Shown: one piece after another, positions 1-12,983 of the stretch
How positions within the stretch are numbered: the first letter of the stretch is position 1
How the letters are laid out: each line of letters begins with the position of its first letter
Assembly (NCBI RefSeq): GCF_051622035.1
Contig: NC_135358.1
Span: forward strand, 10,023,001-10,087,000
Length of the DNA: 64,000 nucleotides
Direction of reading: 5' to 3'
Source: Arctopsyche grandis
Lineage: Eukaryota > Arthropoda > Insecta > Trichoptera > Hydropsychidae
Made by a program: the position numbers and the translations under genes
Notes under the pieces: generated by a model
Told to the model about the DNA's origin: nothing
The model's input: only the letters and a program-made list of their open reading frames with translations
Database searches by the model: none

Positions 1-47
1 ATTTCAATCAAATTAGGTAATGCTAATCAAGAGATTGAAAAACTAAC

Positions 48-3000
48 GAGAGATTGTTATTTTTGAATTTGTTGAAACTGGACATATTGACGATTCCACC
101 CCAACCAGGTCCAAGGGAGTAGAATATTTGTATAGCTGCATCGGCCCACACCTGAATTGAACGTTTAGTGAAATGTATGTACATAGTAGATGTTGGATAT
201 TGTTAGCATTTCGTGCTATCTGGTATTAGAAGTTTTAAAAATTCTCATATGCGATTTCGATATCGTAGATGTATAGAGGTATACCTTGAGATTTGTTAAC
301 TGGTTCCATTGTGGGTATATGTAAAATTTGATTCCGTCGATAGCACCGGGTAGCGTGATCCCCCTACAGAACAACACGAAAAGTATGACAAATGGAAAAG
401 TGGCCGTGAAGTATACGACTTTCCCCACAGACTTCACTCCCTTTATGATGCAACAAAACACGATAGCCCAGGAAAAGGCGTTGCCCCAAAAGACAGGCCA
501 TACTACCGATCCGATTTCGCTAATATCGCTCGATATCTCCAAGATTTTGTTGCTGAAATAACAAAAAATATATATTTTTTAGATTTTCGTATGTATATGA
601 GATTTTTCATATTTAAAGCGTTCTTATAAAGGGATGCGGTGCATCCGCTCTAAAATCGCCAGACAGATTAACGGACGGCCGCTTTAAATGCAATTCTCGC
701 CTTCTCGAATGATAGATTGCACATCAGATGACGGGTAACCTTTCGATGTGCACAAAATAAATTATTAAAATGGTAATTATAAAAATTGAGTTGGATCTTT
801 CAGGCGAGTTTAATAAGGCAAGATTCGATAAGATAACTCGCCTGAAAGATCCAACTCAATTTTAATAATTACATCTTGCACATCAATGCACATCGAAAGG
901 TTACCCGTCATCTGATGTGCAATCTATCATTCGAGAAAACGAGAATTACGTTTAAAGCTGCCGTTCTGTTAATCTGTCGTTCGTTCATCTGGCGATTTTA
1001 GAGCGGATGCACCAAACCCTTTATAAAGTATTGTATATTAATTGATTTGTATTTTGTTTTGTACAATGCTTGTGGTTCTATCCGGTTTCGCTCGGTATTT
1101 GTAATATAAACCCAGAGAAAATTTATAATAATAGAAGTGGCTGTAGGCGTTATATTGTTGTCAAGTGAGGATTGTCCACAGACATTCGTAAATAATTTTA
1201 GCATCAGTCGTATTTGATACTTGGTGCTCGACGTATGTCCGATAGAAAACTTCTCTGTTTGTTTATATTACTCGCAAGATGGGCAAGTGCATCGTTAAAA
1301 ATTGCACAATGCATTCAAAAACACACACTAAACAACATGGGATTCATTTTTATAAGTAAATTGATCTGATTGTATTCCGTGCGTTGTAGCGTAGTTATGG
1401 AGACGTACCGCGTAATATTGACAGAATTTATTTATTCGTAAATGCCCTTCTATTATTATAAAATTTCTCTGTATAAGCAGCTTAAACAAGGCTAATAGTA
1501 ATAGTAAACATTCATTTGTTTTTTTATTAAATTTATTTGAACATTTAATGACAGTCAGTCAGAAACGAATTTGACGACAGTCAATCACAATCGAATTACA
1601 CACACACAAGGAACGGTCTTTTTTTATGTGCATATGTATGTACAATACTATTGGTGCTACCCGGCTTCGCTCGGTAAATGGAAATGCAGTCTAGTAGTGA
1701 AAATACCGTCGAACCATGAAAAAAAATCTTCATTTATTTTTTTATTAAATTTATTTGAATCGAAAAAAAAAATATTATTTAATGACCGACCATCACAAGC
1801 AGCCAATCAGAAACGAATTACAAACATCGTTTCGGTTTTTTATACATAAGAATATGGTACATATGAGACGCTATGTTTAAAAGTGGCAGAAGTCCAATTT
1901 TCAGTTCAAAAAACAATATTTCTTTGACTTAATTCACAAATTGTTATCACTTCTATTAATTAGATATGTCCAGAATCTCGACAAAGCAGAATAAACGTAT
2001 TACAGGCCACCAGTATTTTTAAATATTGTTAAACGCAAAACATTGTATTTAATGTTTCGCGAGACATTTCTCGAAATGAAGAAAACTGGAATTATCACAA
2101 CGGCTCATATGTCAAGTGTTTTCAATAAATAAAGAGGATATTGAAGCTTCACATTAATGGTAGAATTTGTCTTTTTTTGTTCATTGATAGAGCACACGAC
2201 TGATGTGTACAGACCACCTCAAAAAGAAAATGTATTTTACAGTCGAAATAAATTCAAGAATGCTAAAATAATTTCCGAAACACGAAGGACATAATTTAGA
2301 TAATAATTTACCAAGAAGTTTGTAATAAATTTTATGTCTAAATTTGAAGATATGAATAAGCGAATAACTTTTTAAGCTGTTGGATGAGGTAAAAATTTCT
2401 AGAAAATTCTCAATTCTTTAAGATTCGTATTTAGATATGGGCTATAAAAATAAATGTCAAGACACAGTTTTTTTAGATAGTTTTACACTTGCAAAAAAAA
2501 AAACGCTAGACGTACTCCGGTACGTCAAATCTGTACCATTGCGTTTCTTCGCAAACCTCGCCCCCTTGGAGTGTTTTCATTGATATTTAATCTTTGTATT
2601 TTCGTAAGTTTTACAGTGATTCCCATATTTGAAGATATGTAGGAGAAACTTGTCAAAATAATAAGATTGTATGAATTAATAATAGCATGAAGATACGACT
2701 CTCACAGCTGGAGTTCACGTGAATTTTTTTCGATACATATATTAAAAGCCAAAGGGTTTTTGGTAGATTTACTCTATTAAGATACACAATACAATTATGT
2801 ATATATGTACAAATTAAGTAAAGTTAGTAACAACTGAAAGCTTTGGTATTAAGTATTCAATTATTTAATACTGATGGTTGAAAAGTCTGAATCCATACGA
2901 ATCCATTTATTTATTTCATGTAAAATAAAATAGAGACATTTAGAATGTAATATGAAAGCTATATAGGTTTTTAAATTGAATTTAAGATTAAATAAAAAAT

Positions 3001-4021
3001 CGTTTATACCTACTGAAAGAATTCGTCGGCTGGTGTAGTGACAGTCGAATTGTCGAATATGCTAGTATTGATTTTGTCACTACCAGTCAACTGAAAATAA
3101 TAAAATTGAATTGTGTTCATAAACATCGCAGAAAATGGATTTCTACGGAAGACTTTCCCCGTATAAAGTTATATTATAATATATCGCTTTTATTGTGCAT
3201 ACGTTCACCATGCAAACTTACTTTGATGCAATTTTCCGTATTCCATGGATTGTCGCAGTTTTCCCACGGCAAAATACTACCAAATGATTTGACTATGAAT
3301 AGCAGTGGATATGTCAATATCAGACTGTAGTAAGACGTACATATGATGTTCACGATGATTATTGCATATCCGGCACCTAAAAGTTTCATTTAAATTTAAC
3401 TAATATGTAATTGCCATCAATTGACATACTTTTTTTCTTAACGTATTGTCACCTTTAAACAATGGAGACATTCGAAACATGGTAATACATCCGGTGCTGG
3501 AAAACTGTCCAATGCTTGTTTCCATGAAATATAAAGGTAGTCCACAAACGAACAACATTATGAGATAGGGTACCAAAAATGCCCCTAAAAATATAACGTA
3601 CCTAATTTTATATATTGTTTTAAGAGGCATTGTATAATATATTAAACTGATTGAATTTGAACCTCCTCCATTTCTGTAGCATAAGTAGGGAAAACGCCAT
3701 ACGTTTCCGATGCCTATGGCGTATCCGAGACAAGTTAATATAAACTCCCTTTTCGTCTTCCACGTTCCCCTTTCATTTCCTCCATTAACCTAGAAACACA
3801 TTTGTTAAATTCGAACACCTAAAGACTATTTAGATAAATGTATTAGGTATTCTGTATTAGCTCACATCATTTTCAGACGGTTTTGATTCGTTCTTGATCA
3901 TGTCCAGGTATCGAGACGATCTCCAGAGACAGACTGTTGTTTCACAGTCATTACGAAAAGCTGACGAAACTAGTCGACGGCGTACTTGAATCTGAATGCT
4001 AGAAAATTTTGATGTAGTCAT
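48..4021 (-). CDS. SLC6 Na+/Cl--dependent neurotransmitter symporter, glycine-transporter-like, 5' part
   Basis: Plasma-membrane carrier that should couple amino-acid uptake to Na+ and Cl-. Seven coding exons join in frame on the minus strand: 4021-3866, 3789-3663, 3584-3453, 3376-3222, 3090-3014, 552-285, 151-48, all with GT/AG introns; intron 5 is 2.46 kb. The start ATG (4019-4021) opens a 52-residue cytosolic exon. The visible 339 residues are about half a family member, covering TM1 to TM6. TM1 (about 68-88) carries GNVWRFPY followed by NGGGAF, the Na+ site. Gly78 sits where monoamine carriers have Asp, which argues for an amino-acid substrate. Cys179 and Cys188 in PWENC...NTENC match the conserved EL2 disulphide. 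TM6 reads SLGPGWGG; Trp322 resembles vertebrate GlyT1/2. The last donor (GTTAGT, 42-47) leads out of the window. Family is certain; the glycine substrate is inferred. Confidence 0.93.
631..1019. mobile_element. Foldback MITE family A, copy 1
   Basis: A 389-bp element whose two halves are inverted copies (arms about 185 bp), starting GGGATGCGGTGCATCC and ending GGATGCACCAAACCC. It is flanked by 8-bp target-site duplications CTTATAAA (623-630) and TTTATAAA (1020-1027), one mismatch. It lies in intron 5 of the SLC6 gene. It has no coding capacity. The 8-bp TSD suggests hAT- or P-type mobilisation (inference). Other copies: 6793-7136 and 35951-36345. Confidence 0.85.
1063..1850 (-). mobile_element. 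Two degraded Helitron-like fragments
   Basis: Two tandem fragments each begin with the reverse complement of the hairpin CCGAGCGAAgCCGGgTA (near 1080-1100 and 1660-1680), then share a body with a tttttattaaatttatttgaa stretch and a diverged gacagtcagtcagaaacgaa / ccagcaagcagccaatcagaaacg-like segment. The same hairpin and body occur at 26810-26994 and 55361-55872, where the CTAG terminus is intact. Here the ends are degraded, so the borders are approximate. Confidence 0.5.
1863..2108. mobile_element. MITE family B, copy 1
   Basis: Terminal inverted repeat related to ATGAGCCGTTATATTTGAAA at both ends (left end diverged, ATGAGACGCTATG). The internal segment has gtccaattttcagttc, cagaatctcgacaaagcag and cgtattacaggccaccagta, also found at 19173-19374 and 58798-59056; a 115-bp short form is at 44029-44143. 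Non-coding. Confidence 0.7.
2109..3013. other. Rest of SLC6 intron 5, no recognised feature
   Basis: AT-rich intronic DNA. A short GC-richer patch at 2510-2570 (ctagacgtactccggtacg) has no partner elsewhere that I could find. No exon-like frame with splice sites. Confidence 0.4.
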
Positions 4022-4341
4022 CTACATAACTTGAAAGGTAATAAGGATATGTTTATTATTCAATTGAAATGAATCGTCCACCTCCGACAACGATTATTAA
4101 AAATCCTTGCTTATCCAGTACCGTTATTTCAAGATTATAAGCAATTGCATTGTGATTTCACCGACCAGTTGATAGCAAAATTGCTTTTAAAACTGCACTT
4201 GCAGAAACGTGTTTCGTTTACTAAATAATTACTAAATAATGAATTACATGAAGTATGTAGTCTAAAAATAATATTTTTACTTTAGTGACTACATACTGAG
4301 AAAATGGAACGATTTATTTATTAATTATTTATATATATACA

Positions 4342-5328
4342 CAGTGGCGGACTGGGACTGAAATTAGTGCATGCCAGGAGTCAAAGGGGGCCCCACCCAG
4401 GGTTAAAAAAATTGTCCTCCCCCCCCCCTTTCTAACGATTCACTCCATAGGATGAACAATTTCTAAGAGTTTTACCAGAGGCATACCACTTAAAAACCAA
4501 AAAATACTTGTTTCGAAATAATAAAACCTTTTTTTTTCAAAGCACATAGCAGCAATTATTTTATTAGTTTACCCAAAAGCAACATACATAAGAAATAAAC
4601 GTAGCATTCATAGATTCGTAGTATATCATTAATCATTAAATTCATAATATTTTCTAAAATCACACTATTCCTTAATTTAGGGGGGCGCGTGCCCCCCTAT
4701 GCCCCCCCCCCCAAATTACGTCCCTGAAAACAATGCATAATATTTTCAATTAATGTTAATCGAAAATCTGGATTTTGGGAAGGGGGCCCCTATCGTATAT
4801 TTTTTTATACATGGATGTGTCTACATAGATTAGGAATAGATTTTATATTCGGAAACTGTTTAAAATTGTGTATTTAAATCTTACTATATCGTCGAAGTAT
4901 AATCAAATGTTACTTTGAAAGTATGAAGTAAATTTAAATCGAAGGTTGATGATGAATCGTTCTATCAAAATTGTTTCAAGCAATTCAGTTTATATTATTC
5001 GCGGAAATTTGTTTATTCCCATTTTTATTTCAGTAGGTAGTTGTTACATAGGTATTGGTATATACATTCTTACATTTCGAGCCTAATAAAAAAAGTTAGC
5101 CGATCCTTGGTCTGTTAAAGCATGTATTAGTTGTTTGTGTATATCGTAAGAAATTTGTTTTGTTGAAATACCCAAACTTTAGGTCCCAAAGTGCAATATC
5201 CTATAAATTTTTACATACGTGAAATAGTTAAAAAGTTATTTAATTTTACTGAGGGCCCATATTTTCCAACAGATAGTGGGGCCCACATGCCATTGGGCAT
5301 GTTCGCTTATATGGCCAGTCCGCCACTG
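4342..5328. mobile_element. Non-autonomous hAT-type transposon
   Basis: A 987-bp element with 14-bp perfect terminal inverted repeats CAGTGGCGGACTGG (4342-4355, and reverse complement 5315-5328). Perfect 8-bp target-site duplication TATATACA at 4334-4341 and 5329-5336. CAGNGG-type ends plus an 8-bp TSD define hAT elements. No transposase frame remains. A second hAT-like end (reverse complement of CAGGGACGTAATTT, 4723-4736) after a C-tract suggests a nested or chimeric element. Confidence 0.85.
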
Positions 5329-5371
5329 TATATACATATGTATCCTCTGTATGTGTTTAGATTTATATTAA

Positions 5372-5819
5372 GGTGACCATTTTTTTCAAATTCAAAACCA
5401 GGACATTTTTCCAAAAACATATTTCTAAATACTTCAATTATTTAAAACAAAGATAAAATAATCATGGACGCACATTTATAAAAAAAATGAATTCATATTC
5501 TTGAATGCTCTTATAAAATTCTACCCAAGACTGGTTTAGTAATTAGAATATATTTTAAGGTTTCAACGTTCAATTTCGTTTTATCATTGGACTATCAAAG
5601 TTATCATTATCGTTGTTCATCAAAGTAAAAAATCCTTCGGCTGGTGCATTTGTTCCTGATAAATTTGCCAAAATTTTTGTAGTTGACATAATTTTTGCTA
5701 AAGACTTTGTATAAAAAAATTTATTACATAAAATGTATACTCGTTTTATCTCACGACTTACCAGGACAGATACCCAAAAAACCAGTACTGTTCTGGTAAA
5801 ATCAGTACGTATGGTCACC
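5372..5819. mobile_element. PiggyBac-like MITE
   Basis: A 448-bp element with ends GGTGACCAT...ATGGTCACC directly flanked by TTAA on both sides (5368-5371 and 5820-5823), the target-site duplication of piggyBac-type elements. Inside, accaggacattttt near the left end pairs loosely with the right subterminal region. No transposase; the frames inside look accidental. Confidence 0.7.
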
Positions 5820-6313
5820 TTAATTTATATGTATAATTATTAAATCATAAATTATAAAATCAGTATATATTTCGTATTTTGAACAACAAACTTCTTTTGT
5901 ATATTTTCACATTTTTCACATGACATCTTTAGATAAAAGTTCAAACTAAATTTATTAATCAAAATCAGCACCTATTGACGAACCTCTAAACTAGTTTTCT
6001 ATTCTAGACGTGATTTTCATTTCTATATTCTTTGCTGTGAAATAATTTGAAATATTCCAATAGATAGCAGAAAATTCAAATTTAGTTTGCATTCGCTTTT
6101 GAAAATACGTACGTAATAATAATCATAAAATTGTAAAATTAAGGTAAGGTGAGGGTGGGAGAAGAGGAGAAAATTAAGTTACGGAATAATTAGAAAACAC
6201 CATTTTTTATTTATTTATAATAATCGTCTATCAAAGTATTACATAGTTAGCTATCATTTAGTATTTTCAATACTATGATAAACACAAACAAACAATAAAT
6301 CTATTTGTTACAG

Positions 6314-6768
6314 TCCAAGTGTTACTCTGGTTCGTTCATGAACATACCAGTTTGTTCATACACGTATTATTGGTTTTAATTTAAGTATTAACGGTCAAAA
6401 AAAGACTTCCATCGGGTATCGCATGAAACTTTTAATTGCTAAAGTTTTTGAGCTGTTAAATCATTTAAGATGTCAAAATGCGAAATAGGAAATCCTATGG
6501 AAACCACATCACAGCCTTGCTATAAATCCCGTTTCCGCTGATTTTTTAAATATTACCACCCGGAGTTCACACACATATGTATATTAGAAGATAAAGAATG
6601 GAGGATGGGACAAGCGATTGTGAATACTTAATGTTATACTTAATAGTTTCTGCATTAACAAACTAGTTCGTTTATTGATTTGTTCTTTTGTATAAACAAA
6701 TAACTGGCCTGATTGGTTAATGTATGAACAAACTAGTATGTTCATGAACGAACGAAATTTACATTTGA
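6314..6768. mobile_element. MITE family G, copy 1
   Basis: Inverted ends built on TTCGTTCATGAACATACCAG / CTAGTATGTTCATGAACGAA, extending outward to TCCAAGTGTTAC-like sequence. The interior shares blocks with 38641-39057 (gagctgttaaa...gatgtcaaa, atcctatggaaacca, cccgtttccgct). Non-coding; no clear TSD. Confidence 0.65.
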
Positions 6769-6792
6769 ATCGTAACATACACAGGTATACAT

Positions 6793-7136
6793 ACGATGCG
6801 GTGCAAACGATCGACAAGCGCCAGACAGACTGAACCACAGATTAACGACACGTGTACCTTATGCGTGCGCACTGCTCGCACTTACACTAAGCGAAATCTA
6901 CCCGAAGTCCCAACATACCTACCCTGTATACTTTCTGTGCTTCTGATACTTTAGTTCCGAATTTTGCCGTATTAAACTTGCCAGAAACATCCAACTCAAT
7001 TTTAATTACCATTTTAATAATTGCATCTGTGCACATCGAAAAGTTTCTCGTCATCTGATGTGCAATCTATCATTTGAGAAGACGAGAATTGCGTTTAAAG
7101 TCTGTCTGGCGCTTGTCTATCGTTTGCACCAAACCC
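6793..7136. mobile_element. Foldback MITE family A, diverged copy 2
   Basis: Ends GATGCGGTGCAAACGAT...ATCGTTTGCACCAAACCC share the family A tips, but the next 20-25 bp differ from the other copies and match each other (gacaagcgccagacagac). Flanked by a perfect 8-bp TSD GTATACAT (6785-6792 and 7137-7144). The right half keeps the family A blocks ccaactcaattttaat and gatgtgcaatctatcat; the left half was replaced by unrelated sequence. Confidence 0.75.
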
Positions 7137-7299
7137 GTATACATAATATGTATTCATATAGTTTTACTTTTTTAGCCTTTAGTTATAATATGAAACGTAA
7201 TCCTTTCATAACCCTTCAAGAGATTACGTATTGTAATTGAATAAATGTTTGAAATATTATAAAATACAAAAATTACGATTGAATAATCACAAGTGAATG

Positions 7300-7860
7300 A
7301 CTTTCATAGCATTTCGCTTCAACGACATATCGCTAACAGGATTTAGCGTTCACAGTAGCTTAAACACGTCACCGCGTCGAGTATTCTAAAAGAGGGAACG
7401 AGCACGAGGAAACGTGAATTTTTGGGGTTTCCACATCGAACAATGCGATGACTGAGTATATCGCAATATTCAAAGCAGCGTTACAAATCACCGCAGAACT
7501 CAATAGAATCGCGTCAAATCCATTCAATCGGAAAAACTCACAAATTTAATAAACACACTTGGACGAACGACGATATTTTTTTACAGTGGCAGCACTCGAA
7601 CATGTGACGTCAGCGCGACGCTTAAATTCCCTCAACTATAAATACGTCGAAATATTCTTTCACATCGTTTCGGACACGGGTCGAATCATTCACGGCGATG
7701 TTTACATTAATTTGTAGCGATTCGTAATAAATTGAAGCAATAACAATGTTTGTCCTTTGGATTCGTTTCATTGATCTGATTATTGATCGAGTACAAAGTT
7801 CAATTACCGCCAATATGGCTGTCGGTAAAGTAGGAAACTGCGCTGTCATTGTGCAGATGT
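7300..7860. promoter_or_regulatory. Gene-flanking region between SLC6 and SLC5 5' ends
   Basis: Lower repeat content and more CpG than its surroundings (for example cacgtcaccgcgtcgag, 7364-7380; gtgacgtcagcgcgacg, 7604-7620, a CRE-like TGACGTCA). The position, upstream of the plus-strand 5'UTR exon at 7919-8020 and roughly 3.3 kb upstream of the SLC6 start on the other strand, suggests a shared divergent promoter. This is inference; no TATA box is seen. Confidence 0.35.
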
Positions 7861-7918
7861 CGCTGATGCGATTTTAATACCATATTCACATTTTGCAGTT
7901 TGTTTGGTGATATTTTGT

Positions 7919-8020
7919 TCAGTCACTCGTTCAGTCGTCTCGATCGTTTTGCTGTTTTTTTTGCGAATTGCAGTGATTTTGCGAATTAATTCGAAGCGCC
8001 CGTTTGGATTCTTCTATGAC
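7919..8020 (+). other. Probable 5'UTR exon of the SLC5 gene
   Basis: Two arthropod-type initiators TCAGTC (7919-7924 and 7931-7936) are followed by about 90 bp without a usable ATG frame and a strong donor GAC|GTAAGT (donor at 8021-8026). The next plus-strand acceptor in a matching position is TTCTTACAG ending at about 12931, just before the SLC5 start codon. Linking the two is inference; RNA reads spanning 8020/12932 would settle it. Confidence 0.45.
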
Positions 8021-8026
8021 GTAAGT

Positions 8027-11000
8027 CAAACCAAATATAAATTGGAAATGTTTCTATACAAAGAGGTCACAGTTCGACAACGCCTCACTTAACCTCACTA
8101 CACGCTCGATATAATCGTATCGTTACTCCATTTTGTAACATGTTTACGAATTTAATACATTTTTCTGCTGCTTTGCAATTATATAATTTGTATTATATAT
8201 TAGACGAATTTTTGTTGTACGTGGTGTGGTGTTCGTATAATATAATGTATGTATGTCAGCGTTAATCGCGCTGATTGAAATTAAGTAATTTTGTGCGTCG
8301 GCAATATTCTTAAAAGTGATACTAACAATTGTCATTGTTTTATATAAAATATACACATTTTATGCTAAGAATGCGCATGAAATAATAAAAATGGCTAAGG
8401 CGGTGATGCTATCACAAAAAGCCAGTTAGATTCAATAATATGATCAATTCATTTTGTTAACATGTCAATTAAAGTATTTGTGATAAACAGTTTATCTCGT
8501 TACAGATATCGAATTATTCTGTTATAAATATAAATATACATATATGCGAATTTACCACTCCTTTTTTTTTAACTGCTAATGAGTTCTTAAGAATTTATGA
8601 ATATAATGTTTATTTGGTAGTAGTTTTATTCTCAATTACAGTAGAACTAGCAAAATTTTTATTATTTATACAATTGACAGATAATATTGCATTTTTTTGA
8701 TGATATATGTATGTACGTAAATTGCAGAAAGTCATCTCAATCTCATCTCATGCCCGACTTGCAGAAAGTCATCTCAAATTCGATTGTTTGTAATAAATAA
8801 AAATAATTCTAACTTGCATCCGTAGTCTTAATATGTAGCTTTCGGTTTAATTTGCTAATCGGACTGTTCTAATGAACGTTATTAAGTAAAAAGACTTCTG
8901 TTAAATACCACATAGCATCGATTATAAGTATAGGGTAGATGGTCACAAAGGTAATGGAAAATCGCAATAAATGTTAACAACGGTGTTGAATGCAAGAAAA
9001 CAATAAAGAGTGTTTTTCTATGAAGTTAAAAATAACTTTAAAAGAAAATTGCCCTAATGACTATCTAATAACTAATTATAATGCGCATGTTTTTAAAGGT
9101 TTTATTTAAGTTTTTGGTGTCTCTGAATTTGGTGTTCGTCTTATAATCACTGTCGAAAATGGTAATTGGATTATTACGCACATTGCGATCGCCCAAAAGG
9201 CAATTTTTGCCATGAAAATCGCGAATACGAGTTTGGCACTCGAATTCTCGTTAGTATGATGGTTATCGTTAGTATAATGGAATTTTCGGCTGCCAGATGT
9301 TCCGTTATAGAGATTTTAGTGACTTTTGGGCGATCGCTTTGTGGGCAAAAATTACCGAACCGTCAAAAATTCAGTTGCCGTTGACGCTTCGCATTTTAAC
9401 GGCTCGGTGTTTTTCAACTAACAAATCGTATAAAGATGACTTGACGAAGGCGTATGAGGTCTGGTTGTGGATGGACAGCCATCCATTGAAACCTTCTGAT
9501 TAACTGAGTACCTTCATTGAAATTTAAAAATTTTGATTTTTTAAATGCTTTTTATTATTACGAAATTATGTTCACAATACATCTTATATCTATTTTAATA
9601 GCTACTGATCATTTTCTATTTTACAATTTTAATTTAATTTGGTTAGTAATCACAGTATTATATTATTCTAATGTTAATCTAAAGCATAATAGGAAAAAGA
9701 GCTCAAAAACCTATTTACAATCCTTATAAATGTTCATAATACATCTAATACATAATATTAATTAAAGACTCTCTAAAGTCGATGACCTAAAGCAGATTGT
9801 GTTTAGGTAATCTGTGTTTATACCTGAAGGGTATAGACATTTTGAAATTTAAAAATAAAAACTTAGTATTGTATAGACTTCGGCTGGGACTCGGAGCGCT
9901 ATTATTAATTTCTTAGAAAAATCATAGATTTTTTTTTGTTCTATTACTTTGAAAACTGATGAAACGGTCTAAAATTGCTCTGACGAGAAACCTATCTCTA
10001 GTGTTGTATGAAAAGTCATGAAAAATATGTCTATAGCGCATTTTTCAGTGGTTTTTTTTATGTACATATAAGAGTTGTAAAGTAAAGCTAAACCCAAGTA
10101 AGTAAATCTGGGTGGCCAGACGATTGAACACACGACAAAAGAGCACACGAATATTGCACACAGTGACAAATTAACTTATAGACTACTGAACACAACCGCT
10201 AAAAGTTTGAAAAAGTATGCAATACAAATAAAATAAATTTAAAACACTATTTTGTATTTTGTCATGGAACCTTATGTAAATCTTAAAATTATATCAACAT
10301 ATTTATTGGAAGTACATTTACAATTATTCGATACATCTACATATATAGTTGATAGAATTGTGAAACTATGTGTTGGTAAGTCGCGCGTATATAACGAACG
10401 TGTACGGGCGACTTTAGTCTATATATCTTGGCGGAAAATTTCAACTTTTACTCATTATGAATCGAATCGAACAACCGGTTGCACGTCGTATTACAAACCA
10501 CGGTGTATGCAAACAATTAACCGATATCTTGTCGTTTATGTCTGTTACTTTTATCGATAGACAAATATTATTGCATTGTTCGCAAAGTTCGCCGAATGGT
10601 AGAGCAACTTGCATTTGAATATCGAGAACATGTGAGTAACCAAAAAAAAAAGCTTTTCAAAACCAGAATGCTTTATTAATTTTATCAGTTTACAAATATA
10701 ATTTATCGATGTGCAATATTTGGTGATTCAATTTTGCATCATATTATAAAATTAAGATAAATAATCGACTTTACATATAGCATTCACAATTTGGGCGTAC
10801 ATAGTTTTGATTAATGGAACTATACGAAATATTTTGGCACTGCATACAATAAATAGCATGCAGTATCAACAATACTATCATAACAGTATCAACAATACTA
10901 TCATGTATCAATTTTTAAAAGTTTATACAATGAAGATTTGTGTCAATATTAGAAAAAAAAAAGTACGTCTCTTACATATATGCTTTTATTGTCATTCATA

Positions 11001-12900
11001 AACACCTTGTTGTTATAATTATAATTCATAGAACTGATAAAACATTTTAGAAGATTGTATTTACATTTACATATATATACATAGTCTCAATGACCCAGTT
11101 CAACTTCTAATACATGCTATTTTTTATGTAATCAGGTTTCAAATGCTATCATTATATTATATGTACATAATTGCAAATATTTTGTGTTTTTATAATTTAA
11201 AGTATATTTTGTAACTATTGAATGTCTGTGTATTAATATTAAAAACGATAAGGGTCATTGATAATATCTGTATTGATATCGAGAAATATATATTTTTTAT
11301 TCGAATAAAATACTCTTACAAGTTTTTATTGTGATTTTCAATTAATTACGATATTATTATATTTAATTACGAATAAATTATTTCATGTGCTTCACGCATT
11401 ATCTTGCTAATTAATAATAAATAATTAATTTGGAATTTTTATGTTGCACTTTGAGTCGTGCAAGACGGATTATTATATTAATATTAAATTTAGCATCCAC
11501 TTGCCATACCTATGCATATTTGAACCCGCCAATGCTTTACGATTTGTTTAACTTTTTTTTTAGTTTGGTTTGATGGTACTCGTATGTTATTTGAACAGGT
11601 TTACAAATCTACCAATGCGAATGGAATAAACCCATGACTTGTTCGTTCGGTTACGCTTGACATATGATCGTATGAATTTTGTTATATTATATTTCTTTAT
11701 TGAATCATTTCTTTAAAGTGATGCTTATCTCAAGATTATATATTGACAAGGTTATAATTTTTTTTACTACACATTTATAATGTATTTCTATCAGTAATTG
11801 TCACACAGCTATTTTCATTGGAAACTGTTTTGCAAGTTTTTTCGTCAGCATAGACACGATTTGCATTCAATCATGGAGTATTTCTCTGGTAAAGTAGTTT
11901 AATACGGTAGTTATTCAGGAAGTTTCTAGAATATATTGTAAAATATTGTCTGCTTCTAATTGTAACAACGGTTTTTTTTTATATAATTAACGCAATTTTG
12001 ATTAGAAATAAACGTTACTGGATTTTTGGTTTCATTTTTAGATTTGTTTGCTGACAATTGAATTAAATATTGATCCGTTTAAGGTTCGTTTATATCAGTA
12101 GAACTCAAGCCGACAACTACATACATACATACATTATATACAGGGGCGTCATTTCAGCTTTTCCCAGAGGGGGGCAAAATTTATTTGACCAGTGAGGAAT
12201 TACTTTCTGAGGTGGGGGGGGGGGGGTGTATTATGATAAAAAATGGGTATAGCATGCTGTCACTTTGCATTCATTAATAAAAAGACGCTCTATCCCTTTC
12301 GCGCGCTTCTGTGTCAGTGCGAGAACGCGCCAACTCTCAGTAACATACCTGTACATGTCAATGAAACGTATCAAGCAGAATCGATTTTCTTTGGCCTTTG
12401 TGGAAATATTCACGCGTGACGTGAAGTCATAGTAGCAAGTGCACCCATACTGATGAAAGTGTCGCCATGTACATATGTATATATGAATATTTACGGAACT
12501 GCACTCCTCCAAAATTAGTATGAACGTGTCGAAAACAGGCGGTGCTGTATAATATGAATATACGTAGTCTTTTTCGTACAGTTGTGTGCCGAGCTGTTGA
12601 CGTGCAGTGCTGGATAATATAAACCGACCTTTATTTGTATATAATTCTTATTGATTGATTTGCTTCGTAGTCAAATTTTGCCCGGATTAATTTCGTGTAT
12701 TATATATTATGAGGAAATAAAAATTGGACTTTCGTATATTTTTTGCAATGCGTATTACGCGCAATAGTACTTGGTGCTTGTTACAGCCGTTTAATGCCCG
12801 ATTTCCATTAAAAAAATATTACATTGCTAAAAATAGATTTGAAAAAATCATTGATTGACTAAGTATTGTAGTATACACTCATAGGCCATCAGATAAATTG
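8027..12900. other. Long AT-rich stretch, probable 5'UTR intron of the SLC5 gene
   Basis: No coding exon is supported. Contents seen: a small imperfect inverted repeat with gcgatcgcccaaaag at 9185-9200 and its complement at 9324-9338; a short tandem repeat of caacaatactatcat (10866-10904); many tacatatgta motifs; and a single hAT-like end at 12142 followed by a G-run. Confidence 0.4.
12142..12230. mobile_element. hAT-like terminal fragment with poly-G tract
   Basis: Begins CAGGGGCGTCATTTC, the CAG-type tip seen in hAT elements, and runs into gagggggggcaaaattt and a 12-G tract near 12214-12226. The opposite end was not found, so it is a fragment. Confidence 0.35.
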
Positions 12901-12983
12901 AATACCAAGGATATTTTTTGCATATTCTTACAGCAACTTCGTACAACAAAGGCATCAGAGCGTGACCCCATCAATCGTTTGTG